A stretch of DNA of 14,156 nucleotides from UBA6109 sp964506465 (GTDB lineage Bacteria > Desulfobacterota > Syntrophia > Syntrophales > UBA6109): contig CAZDLM010000071.1 in NCBI GenBank assembly GCA_964506465.1, positions 1-14,156 of the forward strand, given 5' to 3'. The translations under genes and the position numbers were made by a program. This document shows, one piece after another, positions 1 to 7,015 of the stretch. The number at the start of each line of letters is the position of its first letter. Position 1 is the stretch's first letter. The notes beneath the pieces were generated by a model that worked only from the letters and a program-made list of their open reading frames with translations, was not told the origin of the DNA and did not search any database.

Positions 1-966
1 GCTGGTTGTCTTGATGCCGCCGCCCGTCGAACCGGGAGACGCCCCGATGAACATGAGGATAATCAGGACAAGGATGGTGGCGTTGGTGAGGCGGCCGATA
101 TCGACGGTATTGAAGCCGCTGGTCCGGGCGGTGACGGACTGGAAGGTGGAGGCGAGGAGAGATGTCTGGAATGAGGCGTCCCTGAGGAGGGCGTTCATCT
201 CCAATAAATAGAAGCAGGCAGCGCCGCCGACAATCAGGATCCCCGTCATGATGAGGACAATCCGGGAGTGGATGGAGATTTTCTTGATCCGGCCCCGGAT
301 AAGAGCGGCGACTTCGTACTGGACGATAAAGCCGATGCCCCCCAGGATGATGAGGCCCATGATTGTCAGATTGATCATCCAGTCATCCCGGTAATTCATG
401 AGACTATTGGAAAACAGGGAATAACCGCAATTGTTGAAGGCGGAAACGGCATGATAAACAGCCTGGTAGAGAGCGTGTTCCGGCGGAAAATCGAAGGAAA
501 AGCGAAGGAAAAGCAGGAGCGTCCCCAGCCCTTCGATTATGAAAGTCGAAAGGATTACCCACTTCATGACGGGCAGAAAATCACGCCGGGGCGTATGGAG
601 GAAGGTGGATTGGACGATTTCCCGCTCCTTGAAGGATATCCCCCGGCCCATCATCCCGAAGAAGACCACGGAAAAGGTTATGATGCCCAGCCCGCCGATC
701 TGGAAGAGGACCAGCATGATGACCTGCCCCGAAAACGAGAGATCCTTGCCGATATCGATGGTGCCCAGACCGGTGACACAGACCGCCGACGTCGCATTGA
801 ACAGGGCGTCGATAAAGGCAATCTGCCCCTTGGCGGCGGAGATGGGGAGCCACAGGAGCAGCGTGCCCAGGAGGATCAAACCGGCAAAGCCGAGGATAAA
901 TATCCGCGTCGGGGTGAACAGGGGCGAGAGCAACACTTTCAGGCGAATCATTATGCCGGCGATCAT
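1..966 (-). CDS. trkH: TrkH/KtrB-family potassium uptake transmembrane subunit (3' end outside window)
   Basis: Translating the minus strand from the ATG at 966 gives 322 residues with no stop before the window edge. The product is an inner-membrane K+ (or Na+/K+) uptake subunit that normally works with a TrkA/KtrA nucleotide-binding regulator. Three pore-loop signatures of the family are visible: NATSAVCVTGLG at residues 57-68, AVSAFNNCGYSLF at 173-185 and SVTARTSGFNTV at 277-288. The family motif FIGASPGSTGGGIKTT lies at 306-321. Long hydrophobic helices separate them, for example at residues 22-42, 80-104 and 198-215. The family is usually around 440-480 residues, so roughly the last quarter is missing. 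The frame closes upstream at a TAG with no earlier ATG; a second ATG at 951 is possible. No strong ribosome site is seen. TrkH and KtrB cannot be separated on this portion alone. Confidence 0.93.
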   Translation of the reverse strand, partial: MIAGIMIRLKVLLSPLFTPTRIFILGFAGLILLGTLLLWLPISAAKGQIAFIDALFNATSAVCVTGLGTIDIGKDLSFSGQVIMLVLFQIGGLGIITFSVVFFGMMGRGISFKEREIVQSTFLHTPRRDFLPVMKWVILSTFIIEGLGTLLLFLRFSFDFPPEHALYQAVYHAVSAFNNCGYSLFSNSLMNYRDDWMINLTIMGLIILGGIGFIVQYEVAALIRGRIKKISIHSRIVLIMTGILIVGGAACFYLLEMNALLRDASFQTSLLASTFQSVTARTSGFNTVDIGRLTNATILVLIILMFIGASPGSTGGGIKTTS

Positions 967-1352
967 TGTTCGCTGCCGGGGAAAATCATCGGCAACCGCT
1001 TTTTCCTGCTTATCCTATGCTGAATAAATGCTGCCATCTTCGATTCATGATGTATAGACTATCAAAGTTTGCCTTCTTCGATGAGGCGAATTATGATTGA
1101 TATGTTCACTCTGTAACTAACATCGCGCTCTATGGGTTCTGTTGATTTCCCTTATCATAGCAAATTGTATTATCCGGTCAAGTCATTGAATGCTGGAAGA
1201 AAGACGCAAATAATTGTCAGGAAAATTTTCGGTCTTCTGCCACCCCACATTTATTGAAGTTGTCAATTTGGGTAACTGGGCTTTTGTAGGAGCTTTCCTT
1301 CCATAATGCGCAGTTTTTTAGGCTTTCCCTGAAAGATTAATAGCAGGTAATC
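967..1352. other. Intergenic region between the broken PLD-helicase and the TrkH-type gene
   Basis: This stretch of 386 bases is A+T-rich and I find no convincing gene on either strand. It holds the promoter at 1154-1181. A short stem, CTTTC-AGG-GAAAG on the minus strand, lies just after the helicase stop. It is followed by A rather than U residues, so it is not a classical terminator. The potassium-transport gene appears to be transcribed independently of the defence island. Confidence 0.5.
1154..1181 (-). promoter_or_regulatory. Sigma-70-like promoter upstream of the TrkH-type gene
   Basis: On the minus strand a -35 box TTGACC (1181-1176) is followed after 16 bases by a -10 box TATGAT (1159-1154). 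Both are close to consensus and point at the potassium-uptake gene. A start near 1146 would leave a leader of about 180 nt before the ATG at 966. The match is by eye. Confidence 0.5.
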
Positions 1353-2171
1353 CTATGCCAAACCCTCGCTACAGACGATCTTTGGTATGATTTGGTCTTC
1401 AGATCTCCGGTGTCGCCGCTCCGACCAATCCCGCATGCTGTGCTGATGATAAAGCTCCGTCAATGCCCGCATAAGATGTTCACCTGTCATCCCATTGCGG
1501 CGGATGCGGTTTAGTTCACGGTTGATCGCCGTTGTCATCGGACCGCGAAAGGCTTTTTCAAGAATGTTAATTTGGATCTTGATTTCATCGTCATTACTAA
1601 GGCCAAACAATACTCTCAGCTCACGGAGGAGATACCGCTGCCCCTGTGACAACGATAGTGTGTGTTCCAATTCCGCCTGCCTTTGTTTGACCGTTTCTGC
1701 AAATTGTCGTTTGATACGCATCACATCGGCGTTATAACCGGACGGAATGTCGAGCGTTTTCAGCTCAGGATCACATTTGATCACACCGAGAATGCGCGGC
1801 ATATCTCTGGAGATAATCTCCCGCTTTTCGTTTAAAAGGAATAGCTGTTGGTACCTGCCCGCCTGGCAAAAGACATAGATGCCCTTCATTGCCGAAGGTT
1901 TTACCGTACGGATGCCGTCCCGCAGGCCGGCGATCCGGTCATATTCCGCAGGATCGTCACGGCGTAATTGCCGCATGATTTCTTCCGCCTCGTTGAGATC
2001 GAGAAATTCCTCCTCTTCTTCAAACAGCGAAAGCTGGCTGCCTTTTTTTTCATAAATGGCGTACATCGCCTCTTCGTTCAGTTGCTCGGACCGGTCGAGG
2101 ATAGCCGAATCTTCCCCGATCGTATCATGGATCTCCTGAATGCGGTTATGAAGTTTTTGTATGACTTTCAT
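1353..2171 (-). pseudogene. C-terminal fragment of the PLD-SNF2 helicase
   Basis: This 272-codon open frame holds the part that normally follows helicase motif VI in PLD-SNF2 proteins. The stretch IQEIHDTIGEDSAILDRSEQ (residues 11-30), followed by LNEEAMYAIYE, is what I recognise from that position. An acidic run (EEEEEF near residue 52) and a long, charged, helix-rich tail follow. No Walker motif or other catalytic motif is present. The first residues, MKVIQK, are read through the junction, and the ATG at 2171 overlaps the DESH codons of the upstream fragment in another frame. The start is therefore probably an accident of the deletion and not a native start. It could be translated as a small orphan protein, but no ribosome site supports this. 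The stop is TAG at 1353-1355. Confidence 0.75.
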
Positions 2172-3300
2172 CGACCAACAGGAAGTTCCGATCCCGGTAG
2201 ATTACCTCCTCTTTGAGAAACTGCGCCGGCCGGGCGTCCCTTTCCCGGAGATACCCGATGGAAAGAACCCGGGCATTGAGCCGATAGACCTCGTTATAGC
2301 GTTCCCACATCTCGACCAGTGTTGCCGGACAGATGATCAGGGGCCGGGCGTGCTCCACCCGTTCAAAGTGCTTGACGATGGCGGCGCCGATATAGGACTT
2401 CCCGAGACCCACCACGTCCGAGACAAAGGCCCCGCCATAGTCCCGGATGATCTGCACGGCCTGTTTGACGGCAACCCGCTGGAAATCCGCCAACCGGCGC
2501 GTGATCTCGTCATCCCAGAGGATATCCTGATCTTCGCCGCCTTCAATGCGGTCCTTCACCAGGGCGTGGAGGGTCTTCATGTAGATGTCATAGGGACGCA
2601 CCGGGACGACAGCCCATGATGTCTTCATTTCCTCCATCAGATTCTCGTCGAAATCCAGAGATTCCTTCCAAAGGTCTTCAAACCACCGGACAAGCTCGTC
2701 ATGGTTGTCATTACCCTGAACGATGACATTGAGTTCCGTGTTGTGCGTAACACCGGAGATGGTCAGATTGGAAGATCCAACCACGGCAATCCCTTTTTCA
2801 TGACGCTCCACAGATTTGCCGTTGCGGTCGTAAACGGTGCCGTAATCGAAAATATAGGCCTTCGCATGGAGACGGCCCCGCGTGTAAACCCGAACCTTGA
2901 GGCGTTTTTCTTCGATCATCCGCACCAGGGATTTGACCAGTGATTCCCCTTCATCCGTCTGATCCATCAGTTCCATGCCCGTCCGGATACTGTACGTCGT
3001 TTCCATCGACATTTGTTTGATGTCGCTCCGTTTCGGATACCGCGCCGCCTCGGCGGCATTGGCCACCATCTCCAGGCGGTGATAACCTTCGGCCAACTGT
3101 TCCAGGGTTTCCCGGTTGGTCGTATTGCCGATGAGCAGACGCAATTCCTTGATATGGGAGATATTTTCCGAAATTGCCGTCAGGCCGGAAAGAAAAAAGT
3201 AGCCCACGGCAAAGCGTGCCGCGTCGCTGGAGTCAAGAATCCGGTTGATGTGATCCACCAGTTTTTCCTGGCGGTTGTCGATGATGTCATGGGCGGGCAT
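2146..3300 (-). pseudogene. N-terminal fragment of a phospholipase D-SNF2 helicase fusion, cut after motif II
   Basis: The intact gene would have coded for a DNA translocase with an N-terminal phospholipase D-like nuclease domain, as found in defence islands. Residues 1-230 carry one PLD motif: LHAKAYIFD (H145, K147, D152) followed by GSSNLTISG (175-183). The SNF2 domain begins near 270, with Walker A DVVGLGKS at 295-302, motif Ia ICPATLVEMW at 323-332 and motif II LLVDESH at 374-380. Four residues later the frame ends (TKTS, then TAA). Motifs III-VI, normally about 400 residues, are absent, and the post-helicase region resumes at once in a different frame (1353-2171). The start has a GAGGT ribosome site 7 bases upstream and lies 14 bases after the toxin gene at 3315-3629, suggesting one transcript. 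The PLD half could still fold, but the helicase cannot work. Confidence 0.85.
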
Positions 3301-3314
3301 GAATTATACCTCAC

Positions 3315-3629
3315 TCACTCCGTCAGGCGCAGGCGGAGAAGTTTCCTGGCCAAGGTGTAGATATCCTGTTTTGCTCCTTCCTTACGAAGGCCGACAGCGA
3401 CGACGATGACGATCACCCTCGCTTTTTCAACCTTGTAAAGAATGCGATACCGCTGACCGACGGCCCGCACGCTCCGGTATCCCGCAAGCTCGCCCAACAG
3501 CGCTTTTCCCTGCTTTTCCGGTTCCTGACGGAGACGGTCAATGATATCCCCGATCTTTCCCCTGATCCGCTCGTCCGAAATGGCCTGAAGCATCCGCTGC
3601 GCCGTCGGCGTGATGAAAACAGGCCACAT
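3315..3629 (-). CDS. RelE/ParE-family type II toxin
   Basis: A 104-residue basic protein with the RelE/ParE fold pattern: an N-terminal TAQRMLQAI helix, a second helix DIIDRLRQEPEKQGKAL, and the strand block YRSVRAVGQRYRILYKVE (51-68) followed by VIVIVVAVGLRKE. Family members are either ribosome-dependent mRNA endonucleases (RelE) or gyrase poisons (ParE); the sequence alone does not decide which. The ATG shares one base with the TAA of the preceding antitoxin gene (TAATG), so translation is very likely coupled. The pairing with a Phd/YefM antitoxin fits a RelE-like module. The gene looks intact and of normal length. Confidence 0.88.
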   Translation of the reverse strand: MWPVFITPTAQRMLQAISDERIRGKIGDIIDRLRQEPEKQGKALLGELAGYRSVRAVGQRYRILYKVEKARVIVIVVAVGLRKEGAKQDIYTLARKLLRLRLTE

Positions 3630-3904
3630 TACCGCACCGCCCCGGCCCCAGCTTCTTCCCAGGGGATAAGATGTCCTGCTTTCAATTCTCCGATACTTTC
3701 CCGGAGTTGCGTCATCAGGGCCTCGTCCCCCAGAATTTCCAGGGTTTCTTCAATGGCTTCATAAAGCTCCCACGGCATAATGGCCATGACCGGCCGGCCC
3801 CGCCTCGTGACGGCGACGACGTCCAGGTCCGCCTCCTGTTCGAAAAGTTCCGGGATATTCGTCAGTTTTTTTCTTGCTTCAATGATGGACAGGCTTTTCG
3901 GCAT
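3629..3904 (-). CDS. Phd/YefM-family antitoxin
   Basis: A 91-residue protein with the Phd/YefM layout. An N-terminal DNA-binding half reads SIIEARKKLTNIPELFEQ, then VVAVTRRGRPVMAIMPWELYEAI (residues 29-51), the typical strand pair and helix. A C-terminal acidic helix (EETLEILGDEALM) would neutralise the toxin. It precedes the toxin gene, the usual order for this family. A perfect AGGAGG ribosome site (3914-3909) lies 4 bases before the ATG, while the toxin has only the coupled start, which would favour antitoxin excess. The N-terminal half would be expected to repress its own promoter through the inverted repeat at 3920-3949. Confidence 0.9.
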   Translation of the reverse strand: MPKSLSIIEARKKLTNIPELFEQEADLDVVAVTRRGRPVMAIMPWELYEAIEETLEILGDEALMTQLRESIGELKAGHLIPWEEAGAGAVR

Positions 3905-3919
3905 AAATCCTCCTATATC

Positions 3920-3960
3920 TGTACGTTCATGAGTATCTCTTATCGTACATTTCCTGTCAA
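3920..3960 (-). promoter_or_regulatory. Promoter and overlapping operator of the Phd-RelE module
   Basis: On the minus strand a consensus -35 TTGACA (3960-3955) is followed after 17 bases by GATACT (3937-3932). The arms TGTACG and CGTACA, perfect reverse complements at 3949-3944 and 3925-3920, bracket the -10 box. An inner GAG-ATA-CTC adds partial symmetry. This is the arrangement expected for autorepression by the antitoxin or the toxin-antitoxin complex. It also gives this module and the PLD-helicase fragment behind it their own promoter inside the island. Confidence 0.65.
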
Positions 3961-3968
3961 GGTTTATT

Positions 3969-4268
3969 TCAGGCTTTACGCCTTTGTTTCATCTTCCGTA
4001 AATCATCAACAAGAAAGACATAATTCTTGCCAACCTTTTGAAAAGGCAATTTCCCCTCTTTTGCCCATCTTCGTATGGTTATTTCTGCAACACCCATGTA
4101 CTCCGACGTCTCCTTGATGGTAAAGGTCGAAGGGATATCGTCAAAAACCTCGTCATAGGCGTAATAATCCTTGTCGAATCCTTTGCGGGCAATGAGGGAG
4201 AAAAGCTTTTCCCGTTCGGCAATCGGCAGGGTGATGATATCTTTATAAATCTTTTCTGCCCTGTTCAT
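3969..4268 (-). CDS. Excisionase-type helix-turn-helix antitoxin
   Basis: A 99-residue protein. Residues 1-45 form a charged helical segment (AEKIYKDIITLPIAEREKLF) that probably binds the toxin. Residues 48-95 are a MerR/excisionase-type helix-turn-helix of the HTH_17 kind, with IKETSEYMGVAEITIRRWAK and the wing GKLPFQKVGKNYVF. Such proteins act as antitoxins and as repressors of their own operons. Its ATG overlaps the toxin TGA by four bases (ATGA), so the toxin is translated first and the antitoxin second, the reverse of the Phd module next to it. An alternative reading as a stand-alone regulator or phage excisionase is less likely given the coupled RelE-like partner. The segment is more A+T-rich than its neighbours. 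Confidence 0.82.
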   Translation of the reverse strand: MNRAEKIYKDIITLPIAEREKLFSLIARKGFDKDYYAYDEVFDDIPSTFTIKETSEYMGVAEITIRRWAKEGKLPFQKVGKNYVFLVDDLRKMKQRRKA

Positions 4269-4552
4269 GGATGAAACTCCTTTATATATTTCTTCAGATC
4301 ACGATAAAAGTTTTCATGCGTTCCGATCATGACAAAAACAAGATCCGCCTTCACAATTTCATAAGCGATCAGATACTCCTGTTTCATGAACCTGAATTTT
4401 TGCACCCGAAAGCCGGCCAGATCCCCTTTTTTTTCTTCCCCTATACCGGGATTGTTGCCAATGCTGTCCACCTCATCCTGGACTGCCAGTTGCGTAGGCA
4501 AGGACTGCTTTTTGACAAAACTCCGAAATGCCGGGGTAAACAGTTTTTCCAT
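4265..4552 (-). CDS. RelE/ParE-family toxin
   Basis: A 95-residue protein with the RelE/ParE pattern. An N-terminal helix (FRSFVKKQSLPTQLAVQDEV) is followed by DLAGFRVQKFRFMKQEYLIA (44-63), the strand pair that carries the basic residues of the family, then VFVMIGTHENFYRDLKKYI. Likely activity is translation inhibition by mRNA cleavage; gyrase poisoning cannot be excluded. It starts 35 bases after the methyltransferase tail stop and lacks a clear Shine-Dalgarno sequence. With the promoter proposed at 4563-4591 the transcript would start only a few bases before the ATG, so initiation might be nearly leaderless. Confidence 0.82.
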   Translation of the reverse strand: MEKLFTPAFRSFVKKQSLPTQLAVQDEVDSIGNNPGIGEEKKGDLAGFRVQKFRFMKQEYLIAYEIVKADLVFVMIGTHENFYRDLKKYIKEFHP

Positions 4553-4591
4553 GATAATTTATATGATAATGTAAATGATCATTTTAATCAA
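4551..4591 (-). promoter_or_regulatory. Promoter with three 12-bp tandem repeats ahead of the ParE/HTH module
   Basis: On the plus strand the sequence reads as three 12-base units, each starting ATGAT: 4551-4562, 4563-4574 and 4575-4586. The third unit is part of a perfect 12-base palindrome AAATGATCATTT (4573-4584). On the minus strand TTGATT (4591-4586) and TATCAT (4568-4563), 17 bases apart, make a plausible promoter that overlaps the repeats, and the last repeat runs into the toxin start codon. This looks like an operator array for the HTH antitoxin. Confidence 0.55.
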
Positions 4592-4974
4592 CTCTTATCT
4601 TCACCCTCGATCACCCGCACTATGTCGAGAGAACGGAGATCGAACAACATGCCACACAGGGCGGCGTTGGCGTCATACGCCTTGGTGAACACCTCCTGAA
4701 GCGCTTCGGGTTCTCGCGAATCGGGAACCTTCCCCAGATCCGGCGGGCAGAGCTTCGCCGTCTCGTCAAAGAGCTTCAGCTTACGGGCGTGGAGTTCGCC
4801 GGGAAAGAACAGCTCATACAACAGCCCGTTCAGCCACTGCTCAAAATAAGCGGTCATCAGGCCTGGTGATTCGCCATTCGCCTTTCTCACTTCAGGGCCA
4901 TTTAGCCAGATCAACGCTTCCGTCAAACGTTCGCACCAGCGCTGCTGGTCGGAAGTGGCGGGAGGGATGGGGAT
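4588..4974 (-). pseudogene. C-terminal tail of the methyltransferase, behind the TAA stop
   Basis: Reading on after the TAA in the same frame gives IPIPPATSDQQRWCERLTEA and then a helical tail ending in VRVIEGEDKS. The IPIP step after the TaqI-like domain is standard in this family. The frame is identical to that of the piece upstream (first ATG at 4926, 636 bases or 212 codons from 5562), so the stop is a point change and not a frameshift. A 112-residue product from 4926 is formally possible but would have no start signal of its own. The TGA at 4590-4588 overlaps the -35 box of the next module. Confidence 0.75.
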
Positions 4975-5369
4975 TTATTCAACATATTGTCGAATGAATC
5001 GGAGATAGCCGCCTCTGATTGCGTTGCTGATCTGATTATAGAACCAGAGAACAGCGTTCGAATTTAGGATGCTTAGAACCCACTTCTCCCCTAATAGCAG
5101 GTATGCGGTATTCGCCAGACAATAATTTTCGCTATCCCATGAGAATTCGGAAGAGATTGCTATATCTGGGAAGACTATCTTTGGCTGTTCAAACTCCGTC
5201 CAGTAACTGCACGACCGTAGTTCCCAGAAGTATTTGCCTTGGTCGTAGCGATCGCGGAGCAGTTGCAGGGAACGCTCGAAGAAATAGACATAGAGATCGG
5301 CCGTGCCGGTGTAAGCATCGTACTGGCCCTTAAGCGCCTCCTTGAGCGGCTGCGGTTTGCCGTCGCCCC
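4975..5369 (-). pseudogene. Methyltransferase piece carrying the TaqI-like target recognition domain
   Basis: In the shifted frame the protein resumes as GDGKPQPLKEALKGQYDAY, then TGTADLYVYFFERSLQLL, the block that follows NPPY in this family. It jumps to KYFWELRSCSYWTEFEQPKI and FPDIA, and then IRGGYLRFIRQYVE, which belong to the TaqI-like C-terminal specificity domain. The recognition part is compositionally different from its surroundings: I count 107 G+C in 240 bases at 4981-5220 (about 45%), against 55-67% in 60-base samples at 5461, 5581 and 4741. That suggests the recognition domain was exchanged by recombination before or during the decay. Confidence 0.75.
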
Positions 5370-6026
5370 GGTAACGACCACATTTTTCAGTTCCTCCTGC
5401 CGTACATAGGGCGGGTTGCCGATAATGACATCGAATATGCCGTCTTCTTTTCCTTCCGGAACCGAAAGGCCGAACATCCAGCCGGGATCGAAGAAAGAGG
5501 CCGTGGTGTTGGTATCGTAAGGATTCCACTGCGCAAGCCGCTGGGAATCGGAAGAGGTGCATTCCAGCGATTCCGCAAGCGCCTTGGCCAACTTTGCGCA
5601 GAGTTCCCGGTCGGCGGCGCGTAGCGCCTTCTTGTCCCTGTACCTCCTGGCCGTGAAATAATCGTGACGGACCCGTTTCAGTTGGGCTTCCAGCCGGCGG
5701 ACTTCATCGGACCCGAGGAGGTGCTGGACGCGTTTGAGTCCCAGCAAGGTGTTTGCGGCCACAATCTTCGTCTCCAGTTTCGGCAGGGGCAAAATGCCGA
5801 AGTTGGCCTCTTCCGGATAGATGGTCTGATCCACGATAAGGGATATGAAGAACCGCAGTTTGGCGATCTGGCAGGCGATGGGTTGAATATCAACTCCGTA
5901 CAGGCAATTTTCGATGAGATAGAGCTTGCGGCCGTAATCGTCATTGTCGCGTGCGAAGGCCCGGTCAATCGCCAGGCGGGCCTCTTCGCGCGCCGTGGAA
6001 CTGTCGAAGGAATCCAGCGCCGTTTC
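5366..6026 (-). pseudogene. Methyltransferase piece with catalytic motif IV (NPPY)
   Basis: Continuing in frame after the TAG, the protein reads ETALDSFDSSTAREEARLA, then YGRKLYLIENCLYGVDIQPI, AKLRFFISLIVDQ and IFDVIIGNPPYVRQEELK. NPPY is the catalytic motif that places the target adenine. VDIQPI with AKLRFFISL is diagnostic for the Eco57I branch. A GTG at 5834 could start translation of a shortened piece. The frame is lost directly after QEELKNVVVTG: adding one G to the run of four G on the coding strand restores VTGGDGKPQPL. Confidence 0.8.
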
Positions 6027-6258
6027 CTAGCGCCGTCTCCAACCCTTGTTTTCCGGGTCGAGCTTCTTCAGGACATGAACCAGCTTTTGAAGCAGACCCA
6101 TCGGGAAGGCCCCGGAACCGCATGCCGGATCGAAGGCTTTCAATCGATCAATCGCATCGATGAGCGCCTCGCTTTCTTCCGGAGTAAAGTCATGGCCTTC
6201 CTCCTCCCATCCGGGAAGGGCATGTGAAGCGGAGGGAGCCCGCAGGGCAACCGGAGTT
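6027..6258 (-). pseudogene. Methyltransferase piece with SAM-binding motif I
   Basis: The recognisable part begins near HALPGWEEEGHDFTPEE and runs through LKAFDPACGSGAFPMGLLQ to KKLDPENKGWRRR, then TAG. DPACGSGAF is the S-adenosylmethionine-binding motif I. The same frame is open upstream to 6590, but there it only reads antisense-like sequence inside the DrmD gene. The true N-terminal third of the enzyme is missing. Confidence 0.8.
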
Positions 6259-6984
6259 TCGCTGGTGTCTCCCGCCGCGCTGGACATCGGCGTAGGCGCA
6301 GCCGTGGGCCTCATCGACAATGACCAGCTCCGGACAGGTCCGGACGAACTCGTCGCGGCGGCGGTCGGCCTTGATGTAGTCCATGGAGACGACGACGTAA
6401 GGGTAATGGTCGAAGAGGGACTCGCCGATGCGCAGATGGCGCTCCAGGCGGCCTGCGGTGCCCGGCAGGACAAGCTCTGCGGGGATGTGAAACTTGGCCT
6501 CCAGCTCCGCCTGCCATTGCTCGGCCAGATGGGGCGGGCACAGGACGGCCAGACGCGTCGCCTCGCCCCGGTCGAGGAGTTCCCGGGCAATCAGTCCCGC
6601 CTCGATGGTTTTGCCGATGCCGACGTCGTCGGCGATAAGGAGGCGCACCGGGTCCAGTTTCAGCGCCATCAGCAGGGGCGCCAACTGATAGGGCCTTGGC
6701 TCCACCCCGATTTTGGCGAAGGAACGGAAGGGGCCGGCGCTGGAACGGAAACCCAGGCGGATGGCGTCACGCAGCAGTCGGCAGGAACGGTAATCGCCGA
6801 TCTGATTGGGATCGGACAAATCGAAACGGGCCGGTTCCACTTTCTCAAGGGAGGCGCTGATGCCGGTGATCTCGTCCTCCGTTCCTCCCAGAGGCCGCAG
6901 GATCAGAAAATCATCCCCGGATTCGGGAAGGACGACCCATTCTCTGCCGCGGGTGCGGACCAGGGAACCGATTGCAAACATCAT
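6190..6984 (-). pseudogene. drmD: N-terminal fragment of a DrmD-type SNF2 helicase, cut after the DEAH box
   Basis: Class 1 DISARM DrmD is a SNF2-like DNA helicase/translocase of about 1000 residues that acts with an adenine methyltransferase against phage. The opening MMFAIGSLVR, then EWVVLPESGDDFLILRPLGG, GDYRSCRLLRDAIRLGFRSS, PRPYQLAPLLMALKLDPVR and LLIADDVGIGKTIEAGLIAR, match my memory of that family closely. Walker A is DDVGIGKT at 119-126, motif Ia CPPHLAEQW at 149-157 and motif II VIVDEAH at 221-227. Family-like sequence persists to GGRHQR (residue 242, base 6259). After that the reading is out of register, ending at TGA 6192-6190, and the other frame already encodes methyltransferase. 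Helicase motifs III-VI and the C-terminus are missing. The start is ATG-ATG, 31 bases after the MqsA-like gene, with a poor ribosome site. Confidence 0.82.
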
Positions 6985-7015
6985 GAAAAACCATTCATTG
7001 TAGTGATGGACAAGG

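Larger units (their letters stand above)
4588..6258 (-). pseudogene. Decayed Eco57I/DrmMI-type adenine-N6 DNA methyltransferase (whole remnant)
   Basis: The remnant of an Eco57I-class methyltransferase with a TaqI-like specificity domain, the kind paired with DrmD in class 1 DISARM. Four lesions can be read. (1) The N-terminus is gone, fused to the DrmD fragment near 6225-6258. (2) An in-frame TAG at 6029-6027 interrupts the frame after WRRR. (3) One base is missing in a run of four C on the plus strand at 5366-5369, shifting the frame right after NPPYVRQEELK. (4) An in-frame TAA at 4977-4975 sits inside YVE-stop-IPIPPA. In addition, the segment between SLQLLRD and RYDQGKYFWELR (junction near 5250) lacks the 200-300 residues normally present. 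Both motif I (DPACGSGAF) and motif IV (NPPY) survive, but on separate open segments, so an active enzyme cannot be made. Confidence 0.85.

Noticed and set aside
268..1023. A 251-codon open frame on the plus strand
   Set aside because: It is highly charged with no motifs and lies opposite the TrkH/KtrB gene with its three pore loops.
1305..1345. Rho-independent terminator after the PLD-helicase remnant
   Set aside because: The short stem is followed by A residues on the transcribed strand and not by U.
5366..5369. Programmed ribosomal frameshifting in the methyltransferase
   Set aside because: The tract is short, no slippery heptamer or downstream structure is evident, and other lesions already kill the gene.
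4975..6029. Stop-codon reassignment (TAG and TAA read as Gln)
   Set aside because: Neighbouring intact genes use TAA and TGA as ordinary terminators, for example TAA in the Phd antitoxin, and the same gene also has a frameshift and deletions, so decay is simpler.
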